The notes: a model not told the origin generated them from the sequence alone. DNA of 6,764 nucleotides from an uncultured Eubacteriales bacterium (GCA_900553905.1 USFL01000081.1:1-6764); one strand, 5' to 3'; positions 1 through 6,491 are shown, counted from the stretch's first letter. Translations and numbers: made by a program.

Positions 1-12
1 TCAAAGGTTTTT

Positions 13-18
13 CCTCCT
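13..18 (-). promoter_or_regulatory. Ribosome binding site of the next leftward gene, cut by the window edge
   Basis: Read leftward, AGGAGG lies 14 bases beyond the Asp23-family stop codon. A TTG at 4-2 (spacing 8) or an ATG whose first base is position 1 would each fit as the start. A second gene therefore follows in the same operon. In many Firmicutes the gene after yloU is fakA/yloV (fatty acid kinase, DAK2 domain). That identity is inferred from common synteny only, because none of its coding sequence is visible. Confidence 0.6.
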
Positions 19-31
19 GACACGCTAATAA

Positions 32-382
32 TCAGACGCGAACGCCCTCAACGGAGATGTTGACCCGACGCACCTTCACGCCCGTCATGCTTTCCAGCTT
101 GTAGCGCACCGTTTCCACGATGGTCTTGCAAACCTCGGCGATGGAAATCCCGTATTCCACGATGATGAACAGATCCACATCCAGCATATCGTCCACCAGC
201 TTGAGCTGCACGCCCTTGGACAGGTTTTCGCGGCCCAGCCATTCCACCAGGCCGTCCTTGGCCCGCTTGCTGGACATGGCCACGATGCCGTAACACTCCA
301 GCGCGGCGTAGCCGACCACCTTGAGCATCACGTCCTCTGTGATGTAGATCGTGCCTATGTCATTTTTGATCTTGCACTCCAT
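32..382 (-). CDS. Asp23/Gls24 family envelope stress protein (YloU-like)
   Basis: This 116-residue protein is nearly all Asp23/Gls24 (DUF322) domain. It opens with a short beta segment (GTIYITEDVML, residues 10-20). A helix with the family-typical small-residue pattern GYAALECYGIV follows at 24-34. A hydrophobic strand (DVDLFIIVEYGISI) lies near 68-81, and the chain ends with GVKVRRVNISVEGVR at 101-115, characteristic of the family. There is no signal peptide or membrane helix, so it is cytosolic or peripheral. The family includes staphylococcal Asp23, a membrane-associated envelope stress protein; YloU itself has no firm biochemical role. The frame stays open upstream to 598, but ATG at 382 is preferred. 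It has AAGGAGG at 401-395 (spacing 12) and lies downstream of a good promoter, and the extra N-terminal residues would be translated through that promoter. The next gene is probably co-transcribed. Confidence 0.9.
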   Translation of the reverse strand: MECKIKNDIGTIYITEDVMLKVVGYAALECYGIVAMSSKRAKDGLVEWLGRENLSKGVQLKLVDDMLDVDLFIIVEYGISIAEVCKTIVETVRYKLESMTGVKVRRVNISVEGVRV

Positions 383-461
383 GTTTGTCCTGCGCCTCCT
401 TGCGCGGCGGCAACCCGCCCACAATGCTGACCCATTCGCAAATGCGCAACAGATCAGGATA

Positions 462-490
462 ATTATACATGATTGTCGCTGTTTTCGCAA
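462..490 (-). promoter_or_regulatory. Sigma-A-type promoter for the Asp23-family operon
   Basis: On the minus strand, TTGCGA (490-485) is followed after 17 bases by a perfect TATAAT (467-462). Transcription would start near 455, leaving a leader of about 72 bases before the ATG at 382. The -35 matches consensus at four of six positions. This is a sequence prediction only. Confidence 0.65.
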
Positions 491-654
491 CTGATTCGCC
501 AAAAGGATTTCATGCGCTAAAATTGTTACGTTTTTTTCGCTGCGCGGCGGCGGCGGAATCCGCTGTTTTTCAAGCGCAGGCCTTGACGACGTTTTCACGT
601 CTCCAGAATTCTTCCAAAAAGTGTTACTTTTCTTTTGTAAAACGATGCGCTGTG

Positions 655-682
655 TTTACAAAGGCGCAATATGTGCTATAAT
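655..682 (+). promoter_or_regulatory. Sigma-A-type promoter with extended -10 for the membrane protein gene
   Basis: TTTACA (655-660) and a perfect TATAAT (677-682) are separated by 16 bases. TG at 674-675 sits one base before the -10, giving the extended -10 form TGnTATAAT. Transcription would begin near 689, about 66 bases before the ATG at 755. The promoter overlaps the longest possible open frame (from 671), which is why the shorter start at 755 is chosen. Confidence 0.75.
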
Positions 683-693
683 AGAAAGGAATC

Positions 694-709
694 CGCGTGC
701 GTACACGCG
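694..709. repeat. Perfect 6-bp inverted repeat with 4-base loop in the leader
   Basis: CGCGTG (694-699) and CACGCG (704-709) are exact inverted copies around a CGTA loop. The repeat begins about 5 bases after the predicted start point of the rightward transcript. It could be a 5' mRNA hairpin or a small operator. No run of T follows directly, so it does not look like a terminator. Short GC palindromes also arise by chance in DNA of this composition. Confidence 0.45.
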
Positions 710-754
710 CCGCCTTTTCGGACTCGCACCCAAGGCCACGCAAGGAGATGTAGC

Positions 755-2479
755 ATGAACGCCAACCGCACCAAGTACGCTTCCACCCCGACCTACGGGA
801 TGCAGAAGCGCGGTTTTATGAAAAAAGCCCCCGTGCGGCAGGTTCCGGAAGCCCCTGTTTTTTCCAAGGTTCCGCAGCCCGCCCCCGTCGTACCGCCCGC
901 CGCGCCGCAGGCGCAGCCTCCGCAGGCCTTTGCGCAGTCCATGCCCCCACAGGGAGGCTTCGCGGGCATGCCGCCCTATTTTTCCGCGCCCATGCAGGGC
1001 ACGGCGCAGGTTCCCTTCGCCTCGCCCAGCTTCATCCAGCCCACGGCGGGCCAGCCGCCGTTCCAGGGCTTCGCGGCGGGAGCGTCCACGGCCGCCCCGC
1101 CGCTGGGCAACAGCGCCGCCGTCTTTGGCGCGTCCAATCCTGGCTTTTCACCGCGCAGCCAGGGTTTTGTGCCGCCCGCCCCGCAGGCTGCCCAGCCCTC
1201 TCCCGTGCAGACCATGCAGCCTGGCCAGCCGCAGCCCATGCGGCCCGCGGTGCAGCCCGCCATGTATCCCTTTTCCCCCATGCAGTCCGCCGCGCCCGGC
1301 GTATCGCCGCAGGCCATGCCCGGCTACGTGCCGCAAGGCGGGATGACCCCGCCGCAGAGCGCAGCCTTTGGCGGCATGCAGCCGCCTCCCTTCGCGTCCG
1401 CCCAGGCGCAGGCCGCGGGAGGCGCTTCGCAGCAGCCCATGTTCAACCTGCGCACGCCGCCGCCCCAGCCCGCGCGCGAACGCGCGCCCTTCAACGCCGA
1501 CCGTCTGTGGTCCGTGTTCCTGTTCGGGCTTCTGCCGCTGGTCTTTATCCCCTGCCTGTTCGTGCCCTCCTCGCTGGACGTGATCCGCTATGTGTTTCTG
1601 GGCCTGTGTGTGCTGGGGCTGGGCGGCATGTGGTACCGGCAGATGTTCTCCTCCGTCACCCGGCTGATCGTGAGCATGGTCTATGTGGCGCTGTGTATCG
1701 TCACCGTCGCCATGATGATGCAGGGAGGCCGCGATGTACTGCGCACCGGCGCCAACAGCGGCCAGCCGGCCTCCGTGCAGTCCAGCGTCGCGCCGGACGG
1801 AAACGACGCCGCCGCGGCCGTCCCCAGCGAGACGCCTTCGCCCACGCCGGTGCCCACACCCTCCGGTCCGTCGGAGGCTGAGCAGCGGCTGGAAACCTTC
1901 ATGGCGCTGTGGCAGAACAACAATCCGCAGGAGATGGTCAGCCTGGTGCAGCCCAGCTGGGCGAGCGCGCAGGAGAATCCCTCGACCGCCCTGTTTGTGC
2001 TCCTGGCCAACCGCACGCCGGAGGACTATACCATCGAGGAAATCTCCGGCACGGACCAGGATAACAGCCGCACCGTGACCATGACCGCCACCATCAACAA
2101 GAACAATGGCAAGGACCCCTCCCTCTACCGCTTCATGGTCATCATGACCAAGGAAGGCGACGAATGGTACGTGGACCCCAACTCGCTGGCCACCAATGAT
2201 GAGCTGCAAAGCAGCGAGGAAAACGTGGTCAACAACCTGAGTGTGGCGGATGCCACCGCAACCCCGCGGACCACCGTGACTCCGGCTCCGGCGGGAGACA
2301 CGACTTTGTATTACAACCTTAGCGGCGGCAGCTTCTATCATCTGGACCCCTACTGCTCGAGCGTGGCGGAAGAGTATCAGCCGCTGACGGGCACCTTCCC
2401 CTACAGCGAGCTAAGCCAGTATATCGGGCAGTACAACCCTTGTCTGGTCTGCAACGCGCCGACCAGCACGCTGGACTGA
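755..2479 (+). CDS. Unrecognised membrane protein: Pro/Gln-rich tail, three helices, outside domain with Cys/His C-terminus
   Basis: I do not recognise this 574-residue protein as a named family. Residues 1-240 are low complexity, rich in Pro, Ala, Gln, Met, Gly and Phe, with many PQ/QP and MQP units. Hydrophobic segments near 251-270, 276-294 and 303-322 look like membrane helices. Basic residues before the first helix (RER, 241-243) and between the second and third (YRQMFSSVTR) predict the N-terminus inside and the C-terminus outside. A Ser/Thr/Pro linker (about 330-372) leads to a mixed alpha/beta domain at 374-475, resembling NTF2-like or DUF4878-type domains only loosely. A second Thr/Pro linker (501-515) precedes a C-terminal module with H529, C534 and C563-x2-C566. 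ATG 755 has AAGGAG at 742-747 (spacing 7) and lies 66 bases after the predicted transcription start. A ybaK-type gene follows after 34 bases. The open reading frame is certain; function is not assigned. Confidence 0.88.
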   Translation: MNANRTKYASTPTYGMQKRGFMKKAPVRQVPEAPVFSKVPQPAPVVPPAAPQAQPPQAFAQSMPPQGGFAGMPPYFSAPMQGTAQVPFASPSFIQPTAGQPPFQGFAAGASTAAPPLGNSAAVFGASNPGFSPRSQGFVPPAPQAAQPSPVQTMQPGQPQPMRPAVQPAMYPFSPMQSAAPGVSPQAMPGYVPQGGMTPPQSAAFGGMQPPPFASAQAQAAGGASQQPMFNLRTPPPQPARERAPFNADRLWSVFLFGLLPLVFIPCLFVPSSLDVIRYVFLGLCVLGLGGMWYRQMFSSVTRLIVSMVYVALCIVTVAMMMQGGRDVLRTGANSGQPASVQSSVAPDGNDAAAAVPSETPSPTPVPTPSGPSEAEQRLETFMALWQNNNPQEMVSLVQPSWASAQENPSTALFVLLANRTPEDYTIEEISGTDQDNSRTVTMTATINKNNGKDPSLYRFMVIMTKEGDEWYVDPNSLATNDELQSSEENVVNNLSVADATATPRTTVTPAPAGDTTLYYNLSGGSFYHLDPYCSSVAEEYQPLTGTFPYSELSQYIGQYNPCLVCNAPTSTLD

Positions 2480-2513
2480 TGGCTGACCGATTTGCAAAAG
2501 AAGGAGCTTTTCC

Positions 2514-2984
2514 GTGGACAAGACCAATGTGATGCGCCTGCTGGACGGCATGGGCATCCCCTACACGCCGCGTTCCTATCCTGCGGACGGGTCTGCGCCA
2601 AGCGGCGTGGAAGCGGCACGCCTGATGGGCGAGGACCCCTCGCACGTGTTCAAAACGCTGGTGACGCAGGGCGCGTCGCGGCGGTACTATGTGTTTGTGA
2701 TTCCGGTGGCGGAGGAGCTGTCGCTCAAGAAGGCCGCCGCGGTCGTGGGAGAAAAGAGCATTGCGATGCTCAAGAGCAAGGATCTTCTGCCCCTGACGGG
2801 CTACGTTCATGGCGGCTGCTCCCCCATCGGCATGAAAAAGCCGTTTCCCACCGCGGTGGATGAAACGGTCGAGCTGTGCGATACGGTCATTTTCAGCGCC
2901 GGCAAGATCGGCTATCAGGTAGAAATGACCCCGGCGGATTTACAGCGCGCAATATCCTGCACCCTTGCAGATTTGACGGTCTGA
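2514..2984 (+). CDS. ybaK: YbaK/EbsC-type Cys-tRNA(Pro)/Cys-tRNA(Cys) deacylase
   Basis: This cytosolic, 156-residue editing protein belongs to the YbaK/ProX family. Members hydrolyse Cys-tRNA(Pro), made when prolyl-tRNA synthetase wrongly charges cysteine, so they protect translation in trans. The length is normal for the family. HVFKTLV at 44-50 contains K47, which aligns with the conserved lysine essential in characterised YbaK. A VIPVAEELSLKKAA strand-helix lies at 63-76, and the signature GYVHGGCSPIGMKK at 96-109 is intact. The start is GTG at 2514, with AAGGAG at 2501-2506 (spacing 7). No in-frame ATG fits before residue 7, and the N-terminal MDKTNVMRLLD matches family openings. It follows the membrane protein gene by 34 bases with no hairpin between, so the two are probably co-transcribed. 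A strong hairpin follows the stop. Confidence 0.95.
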   Translation: MDKTNVMRLLDGMGIPYTPRSYPADGSAPSGVEAARLMGEDPSHVFKTLVTQGASRRYYVFVIPVAEELSLKKAAAVVGEKSIAMLKSKDLLPLTGYVHGGCSPIGMKKPFPTAVDETVELCDTVIFSAGKIGYQVEMTPADLQRAISCTLADLTV

Positions 2985-2992
2985 CGGCACAC

Positions 2993-3044
2993 AAAAGGCG
3001 CGGAGCGCGTTTCCCTTGATTGGGATGCGCGCCCCGCGCCTTTT
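2993..3044. terminator. Bidirectional intrinsic terminator between convergent genes
   Basis: AAAAGGCGCGG (2993-3003) pairs exactly with CCGCGCCTTTT (3034-3044). The stem continues after one mismatch with GCGCG (3005-3009) against CGCGC (3028-3032), and CCC (3013-3015) can pair with GGG (3022-3024). The A/T arms give a U-run on both strands. It sits 8 bases after the ybaK stop and 3 bases beyond the GNAT stop at 3048, so it can serve both transcripts. Confidence 0.85.
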
Positions 3045-3047
3045 CCT

Positions 3048-3587
3048 TTACAACTTTTTGACCATGAAAATCTCGTCCAGCAGCGTGCCGTCCCGCAGGC
3101 GGATGGCGTCGGGCCCCCGGCCCGTTTCCACAAAGCCCAGCCGGTCGTAGAGGCGGCGCGCCCGATCGTTTCCCTGCGCATAAGCCAGCTCCAGCTGCAT
3201 CACGCCCCGTCCGCGCGCGAAGGCCTCCATCTCCTCAAACATGGGACCGGGAATGCCCTGTCCCCAGTACGCCCTGCGCAGCGCGATGGAGATCGTGGCG
3301 CGGTGCCGGGTCTTGACCCGATTCATGCAGACGACCTGGCACGTGCCGGCGATCTCGCCGTTCACGTCGCACACCACCATCAGCTGATCCGTCTGCCGCG
3401 CCATGTCCTGCAGAAGCGCTTTCTCCGTTTCCACGGGGATATCCCATTCCTCCGGCACACGCAGCAAGAAATCCGTCTCCTCCGCGCAGGCGCGCAGGTA
3501 GGCCAGCATTCGCGGCGCGTCCTCCGGCACGGCGGTCCTGAGCACGGCGGACGCGCCGTTTTTCAGCGTTATGTTTCGGGGAAGCAT
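3048..3587 (-). CDS. GNAT family N-acetyltransferase
   Basis: This 179-residue, single-domain protein has the GNAT layout and should transfer an acetyl group from acetyl-CoA to an amine. The substrate cannot be told from sequence. The N-terminal part has the usual LRTAVPEDAPRMLAYL (16-31). Strands MVVCDVNGEIAGTCQVV (70-86) and RATISIALRRAYWGQGI (96-112) lead into the acetyl-CoA loop. The C-terminal motif B, QGNDRARRLYDRLGFVETGR (138-157), is textbook. The loop itself is odd: R/QxxGxG/A here reads WGQGIP followed by GPM (108-116), with Pro where the last Gly or Ala is expected. ATG 3587 has AAGGAGG at 3601-3595 (spacing 7). The gene begins only 17 bases after the T-run of the preceding terminator, leaving no space for a promoter of its own. 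It ends in the shared hairpin facing ybaK. Confidence 0.93.
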   Translation of the reverse strand: MLPRNITLKNGASAVLRTAVPEDAPRMLAYLRACAEETDFLLRVPEEWDIPVETEKALLQDMARQTDQLMVVCDVNGEIAGTCQVVCMNRVKTRHRATISIALRRAYWGQGIPGPMFEEMEAFARGRGVMQLELAYAQGNDRARRLYDRLGFVETGRGPDAIRLRDGTLLDEIFMVKKL

Positions 3588-3603
3588 GCGGTTTCCTCCT
3601 TAC

Positions 3604-3642
3604 AAAAAATGGCGGGAGAGCAGCCGGCAGCCGCCCTCCCGC
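3604..3642 (-). terminator. Intrinsic terminator after the VanY-like gene
   Basis: Read leftward, GCGGGAG (3642-3636) pairs with CTCCCGC (3618-3612), with further GC pairing possible inside the loop, and six T follow (3609-3604). It begins 14 bases after the VanY-like stop and would close the parA-parB-vanY transcript. The T-run ends only two bases before the GNAT ribosome binding site. Confidence 0.75.
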
Positions 3643-3656
3643 TTCGTTTCACCAAA

Positions 3657-4850
3657 TCAGTACGCATAGGCCATGACCACGCCGCCCATGTTGTCCAGGC
3701 TGGCCAGGTAGCTGCTGGCGGGATTGGGCACGGGCAGCTGCACGCTCTGCGCGTCGTCCGCGATCTTGATGCGCACGATCTCATACTTGAGGGCGCCGTC
3801 CTCATAGACGCAGATGTGGGGATGCGCGATCAAAAACTCGATGTATTCCTCCAGGCACATATCCATCACACGCATGGCGGCGGAATGCGCCTTGCCCACA
3901 TAGCGGTAGAGGTTGAGCTGCGCGGAAACGCCGGTCTTGTAGCTTTTATCCTCCCAGCCCTTGGGAAAATCGGCCGTGGGGAAGCGGAAGATGATGCCGA
4001 AGCGCCAGCAGTTCTCCGTCAGCCACGCGCCCTGCTCGGATTCAGCCTGGAATTTCAAGTTGTTGAGCTCGGCGTTGTCGCGCTGGTAGACGTCCATGCG
4101 GAAGGACATGCCGGTATGATAGTCGCTGTTGCCGGGGTAGTTGACTTTTTTCTTGGTTTCCTCGATGAGGGTGTTGCCGGAATAGCGGGAAGAAAGGCTC
4201 TCCATTTCCGCGTTGAAAAGTTCCTCCTGCGCCTCGACCGAGCGGTAGCCCTCCATCACGATATAGTACTCCAGCCCCGCCTCGTCCTTGGCGGCGGTGA
4301 GGGCTTCGCTTAGCGCGTCATAGGCAGGCTGGAACACCTGCACGCTGTTGTCCTGCACCTGAATCTGGAAGTTGCTGGCCGTGCCGATGCTCACCAGCCC
4401 GTCGGTGGAGAAGTCCGACGGCAGCGAATGCCAGGGGTTGACCAGCAGCAGCCCGCCGTTGATGAGAGACGCGCGGTCCAGCGTGATGGTGCTGGTGTTT
4501 TCCAAGCCAGCGTTGCTTTCATCCTCGATACGCCAGAGGGTGTCGTTGAGCGTTTTTTCCCAAGACGGCAGGTCCGCAGAGGACACCACGCCGGTACTGG
4601 GCGCAAGCGCGGCGCTTTGCTCGGCGCGCAGCTCGTTCATCATGGCGTTGAACTCCAGCTCGGCCTCGGCGTTTTCGTTTTCGATGCGGTTGCGGGTGGA
4701 GACGTAGTCATTCGTGACCGCCAGGGAGCACAGATAAAACACGCCGATGCCCACCACCACCACAATCGCCAGGATGCCGGCAGCGCGAAGCAGGGTTTTG
4801 TAGGGATCTCGCTTCATTTTGTGGATCTTCTTGTTGGAGTTGACTCGCAT
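3657..4850 (-). CDS. Membrane-anchored VanY-fold (M15B-like) protein lacking catalytic residues
   Basis: This 397-residue protein has a short basic cytosolic N-terminus, one membrane helix (about 22-44), a probable coiled coil (about 52-80) and an extracellular VanY-like domain. Family landmarks remain: LLLVNPWHSLPSDF (134-147), EGYRSVEAQEELFN (200-213), PGNSDYHTGM (239-248), WLTENCWRFGIIFRFP (276-291) and YRYVGKAHSAAM (315-326). The active-site positions do not. In SxHxxGxxxD the zinc His and Asp are Y244 and R251. In the ExxHYRYVG motif, Glu and His are Q311 and L314. H245 and D253 lie close but in shifted register. It is therefore probably not an active D,D-carboxypeptidase and may bind peptidoglycan stem peptides or a partner protein (inference). 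ATG 4850 has AAGGTGG at 4866-4860 (spacing 9). M12 is a weaker alternative start. It follows parB by 23 bases, so it is likely in the parAB operon, and a terminator follows it. Confidence 0.85.
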   Translation of the reverse strand: MRVNSNKKIHKMKRDPYKTLLRAAGILAIVVVVGIGVFYLCSLAVTNDYVSTRNRIENENAEAELEFNAMMNELRAEQSAALAPSTGVVSSADLPSWEKTLNDTLWRIEDESNAGLENTSTITLDRASLINGGLLLVNPWHSLPSDFSTDGLVSIGTASNFQIQVQDNSVQVFQPAYDALSEALTAAKDEAGLEYYIVMEGYRSVEAQEELFNAEMESLSSRYSGNTLIEETKKKVNYPGNSDYHTGMSFRMDVYQRDNAELNNLKFQAESEQGAWLTENCWRFGIIFRFPTADFPKGWEDKSYKTGVSAQLNLYRYVGKAHSAAMRVMDMCLEEYIEFLIAHPHICVYEDGALKYEIVRIKIADDAQSVQLPVPNPASSYLASLDNMGGVVMAYAY

Positions 4851-4873
4851 ACGGCGATACCACCTTTCCGGGC

Positions 4874-5719
4874 TTAACCCAGCAAACGTCCGATCACCTC
4901 GTAGAGGTGTTCCAGCTCCTGTGCGCTATTATAGGAAAGCGTGATTTTTCCCCGCGTCTCCGTGCCGGAGAGCGTGGTCTTGAGGCCCAGGGCCTCGCGC
5001 ATGGCGTTTTGCAGCGCCAGCAGTTCGGGGCCTGCCTCCCGTTTGGGGGCCGTCTGGCGCGCGGCAGGACGGGCCTTGGCCATCTCCTCGAGCTTTCGCA
5101 CGCTGTATCCATGCAGCACGCACTGGTGCGCCAGCTCCAGCTGGCGCGTCTCACTGTCCAGCCCGGCCAGCACGCGCGCGTGCCCGGCGGACAGGTCGCC
5201 CGTAACCACCAGATCGGTCACGGCCTTGGGGAGATTCAAAAGCCGCAGCGCGTTGGCGATGGCCGGACGGCTCTTGCCCAGCTTGCGCGCGGCCTGCTCC
5301 TGCGTATAACCGCATTCCTGCATGAGGCTGCGGATGGCGGCGGCCTCCTCGATGGGGTTGAGGTCCTGACGCTGCAGGTTTTCGATCAGCGCGGCCTCCA
5401 TCTGCTGCTCGTTGGTCATGCTGCGCACGATACAGGGCACCGTCTCCAGCCCCGCCAGACGCGCGGCGCGGTAACGGCGCTCGCCCGCGACGATGCGGTA
5501 GCGCATACCGTTTTCCACCACCAGGATGGGCGAAAGCACGCCCGCCTCGCGGATGCTGTCGGCCAGTTGCTCCAGCGCTTCCTTGTCAAAATCCCGTCTG
5601 GGCTGGGAGGCGTTGGGGTCGATCTCGTCGATGGAGATATCGCGCACCACCGTTTCCAGCAATTCGCCGCTCTGTGGCAAAAGCACGTCCAAGCCCCTGC
5701 CGAGTCCGCCGCGTTTCAT
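4874..5719 (-). CDS. parB: ParB/Spo0J chromosome partitioning protein
   Basis: At 281 residues this is a normal-length chromosomal ParB. It is the CTP-dependent DNA clamp that loads at parS sites, spreads, recruits SMC and stimulates ParA. The N-terminal GLGRGLDVLL (5-14) is the usual ParA-contact region. The CTP-binding ParB/Srx domain follows, with PNASQPRRDFD (35-45), AGERRYRAARLAG (78-90) and ENLQRQDLNPIEEA (113-126). A helix-turn-helix lies at about 138-163 (YTQEQAARKLGKSRPAIANALRLLNL region). After a variable linker, the dimerisation domain occupies about 228-281. All key GERR and ENLQR residues are intact. ATG 5719 has TAGGAG at 5735-5730 (spacing 10), whose TAG is also the parA stop codon. 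The two genes are 13 bases apart and surely co-transcribed. No parS-like site (TGTTTCACGTGAAACA) was seen in the window. Confidence 0.98.
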   Translation of the reverse strand: MKRGGLGRGLDVLLPQSGELLETVVRDISIDEIDPNASQPRRDFDKEALEQLADSIREAGVLSPILVVENGMRYRIVAGERRYRAARLAGLETVPCIVRSMTNEQQMEAALIENLQRQDLNPIEEAAAIRSLMQECGYTQEQAARKLGKSRPAIANALRLLNLPKAVTDLVVTGDLSAGHARVLAGLDSETRQLELAHQCVLHGYSVRKLEEMAKARPAARQTAPKREAGPELLALQNAMREALGLKTTLSGTETRGKITLSYNSAQELEHLYEVIGRLLG

Positions 5720-5732
5720 CTCTTACCGACTC

Positions 5733-6491
5733 CTATCTGTTGCGCTGCAAAAACTCCTGCGCCAGCCTGCGGTAGCTGTCCGCCCCCAGGCTGCGGGGGT
5801 CGTACAGATGGATAGGCAGGCCGTGGCTGGGCGCTTCGCCCAGGCGCACATTGCGCGGGATCGCCGTGGCGAACACGCGGCTTTTGAAATGCTTCTTGAC
5901 CGAATCCACCACCTGGATGCCCAGGTTGGTGCGCGCGTCCAGCATGGTCAGCAGCACCCCCTCGATATCCAGACCGGGGTTGAAGGCATGCTTGACGCGG
6001 TTGACGGTGTTCATCAGGCTGGATACGCCCTCCAGCGCATAGTATTCGCACTGGATGGGGATGAGCACGCGCTGGGCCGCCGTGAGGGCGTTGACCGTGA
6101 GCAGCCCCAGCGAGGGCGGACAGTCCACAAAGAGGAAGTCAAAGTCCCCCTCGATGGTCTTGAGCAGATGTTTCAGGCGGTATTCGCGCCGGTCCAGCTC
6201 CACCAGCTCCAGCTCCGCGCCCGCCAGACGGATATCCGCGGGGATCAGGCTCAAGCCCTTTACGCAGGTGCTTTGCAGGCAGGCGGAAAGCGGCGTGCGT
6301 CCCATCAGCGCCTCATAGACCGAATGGGCGCCTGCGCTGCCGCCGATGCCGCTGGTGGTGTTGCCCTGGGGGTCCAGGTCTACCAGCAGCACGCACTTGC
6401 CCGCTTCGGCCAGACAGGCTGCCAGGTTAATTGCGGTCGTGGTTTTGCCCACGCCGCCCTTCTGATTGGTGATGGCGATCGTCTTGCCCAT
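5733..6491 (-). CDS. parA: ParA/Soj chromosome partitioning ATPase
   Basis: This 252-residue cytosolic ATPase is the partner of ParB in chromosome origin segregation. In Bacillus the homologue Soj also controls the initiator DnaA. It has the deviant Walker A, KGGVGKTTT (11-19), including the signature lysine K11. Walker A' follows as VLLVDLDPQGN (34-44), and Walker B is FLFVDCPPSLGLL (119-131). The short length, with no N-terminal helix-turn-helix, fits chromosomal Soj types rather than P1-type plasmid ParA. The C-terminal IPRNVRLGEAPSHGLPI motif (about 213-229) is typical of Soj. ATG 6491 has only a modest GAGGG at 6501-6497 (spacing 5), but MGKTIAITNQKGG is the canonical start of the family. 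It is the first gene of the predicted parA-parB-vanY transcript. Confidence 0.98.
   Translation of the reverse strand: MGKTIAITNQKGGVGKTTTAINLAACLAEAGKCVLLVDLDPQGNTTSGIGGSAGAHSVYEALMGRTPLSACLQSTCVKGLSLIPADIRLAGAELELVELDRREYRLKHLLKTIEGDFDFLFVDCPPSLGLLTVNALTAAQRVLIPIQCEYYALEGVSSLMNTVNRVKHAFNPGLDIEGVLLTMLDARTNLGIQVVDSVKKHFKSRVFATAIPRNVRLGEAPSHGLPIHLYDPRSLGADSYRRLAQEFLQRNR

Larger units (their letters stand above)
383..754. other. Intergenic region with divergent promoters
   Basis: This 372-base gap separates the leftward Asp23 gene from the rightward 574-residue membrane protein gene. It is clearly more AT-rich in its centre (roughly 450-690) than the flanking genes. It carries a leftward promoter near 462-490, a rightward promoter near 655-682 and a perfect inverted repeat at 694-709. 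The open frame at 469-681 has no ribosome binding site, matches nothing I know and runs through both promoter cores, so I do not call it a gene. About 160 bases between the two -35 elements (491-654) show no further motif I can defend. Confidence 0.7.

Noticed and set aside
400..449. A 6-bp inverted repeat (400-405 with 444-449) that could hide the Asp23 ribosome binding site
   Set aside because: The arms are only six bases and 38 bases apart, which is expected by chance; no further pairing supports a riboswitch.
469..681. A 70-codon open frame in the intergenic region
   Set aside because: There is no ribosome binding site, its first codon lies beside the leftward promoter's -10, and its end runs through the rightward promoter.
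1148..2341. A 397-codon open frame on the minus strand
   Set aside because: It lies antisense to the membrane protein gene, is rich in His, Gly, Arg and Ala as expected from a GC-rich shadow frame, and has no domain or ribosome binding site.
3303..4313. A 336-codon open frame on the plus strand
   Set aside because: It is antisense to the GNAT and VanY-like genes and crosses their terminator; its His/Gly/Ala-rich composition is typical of a shadow frame.
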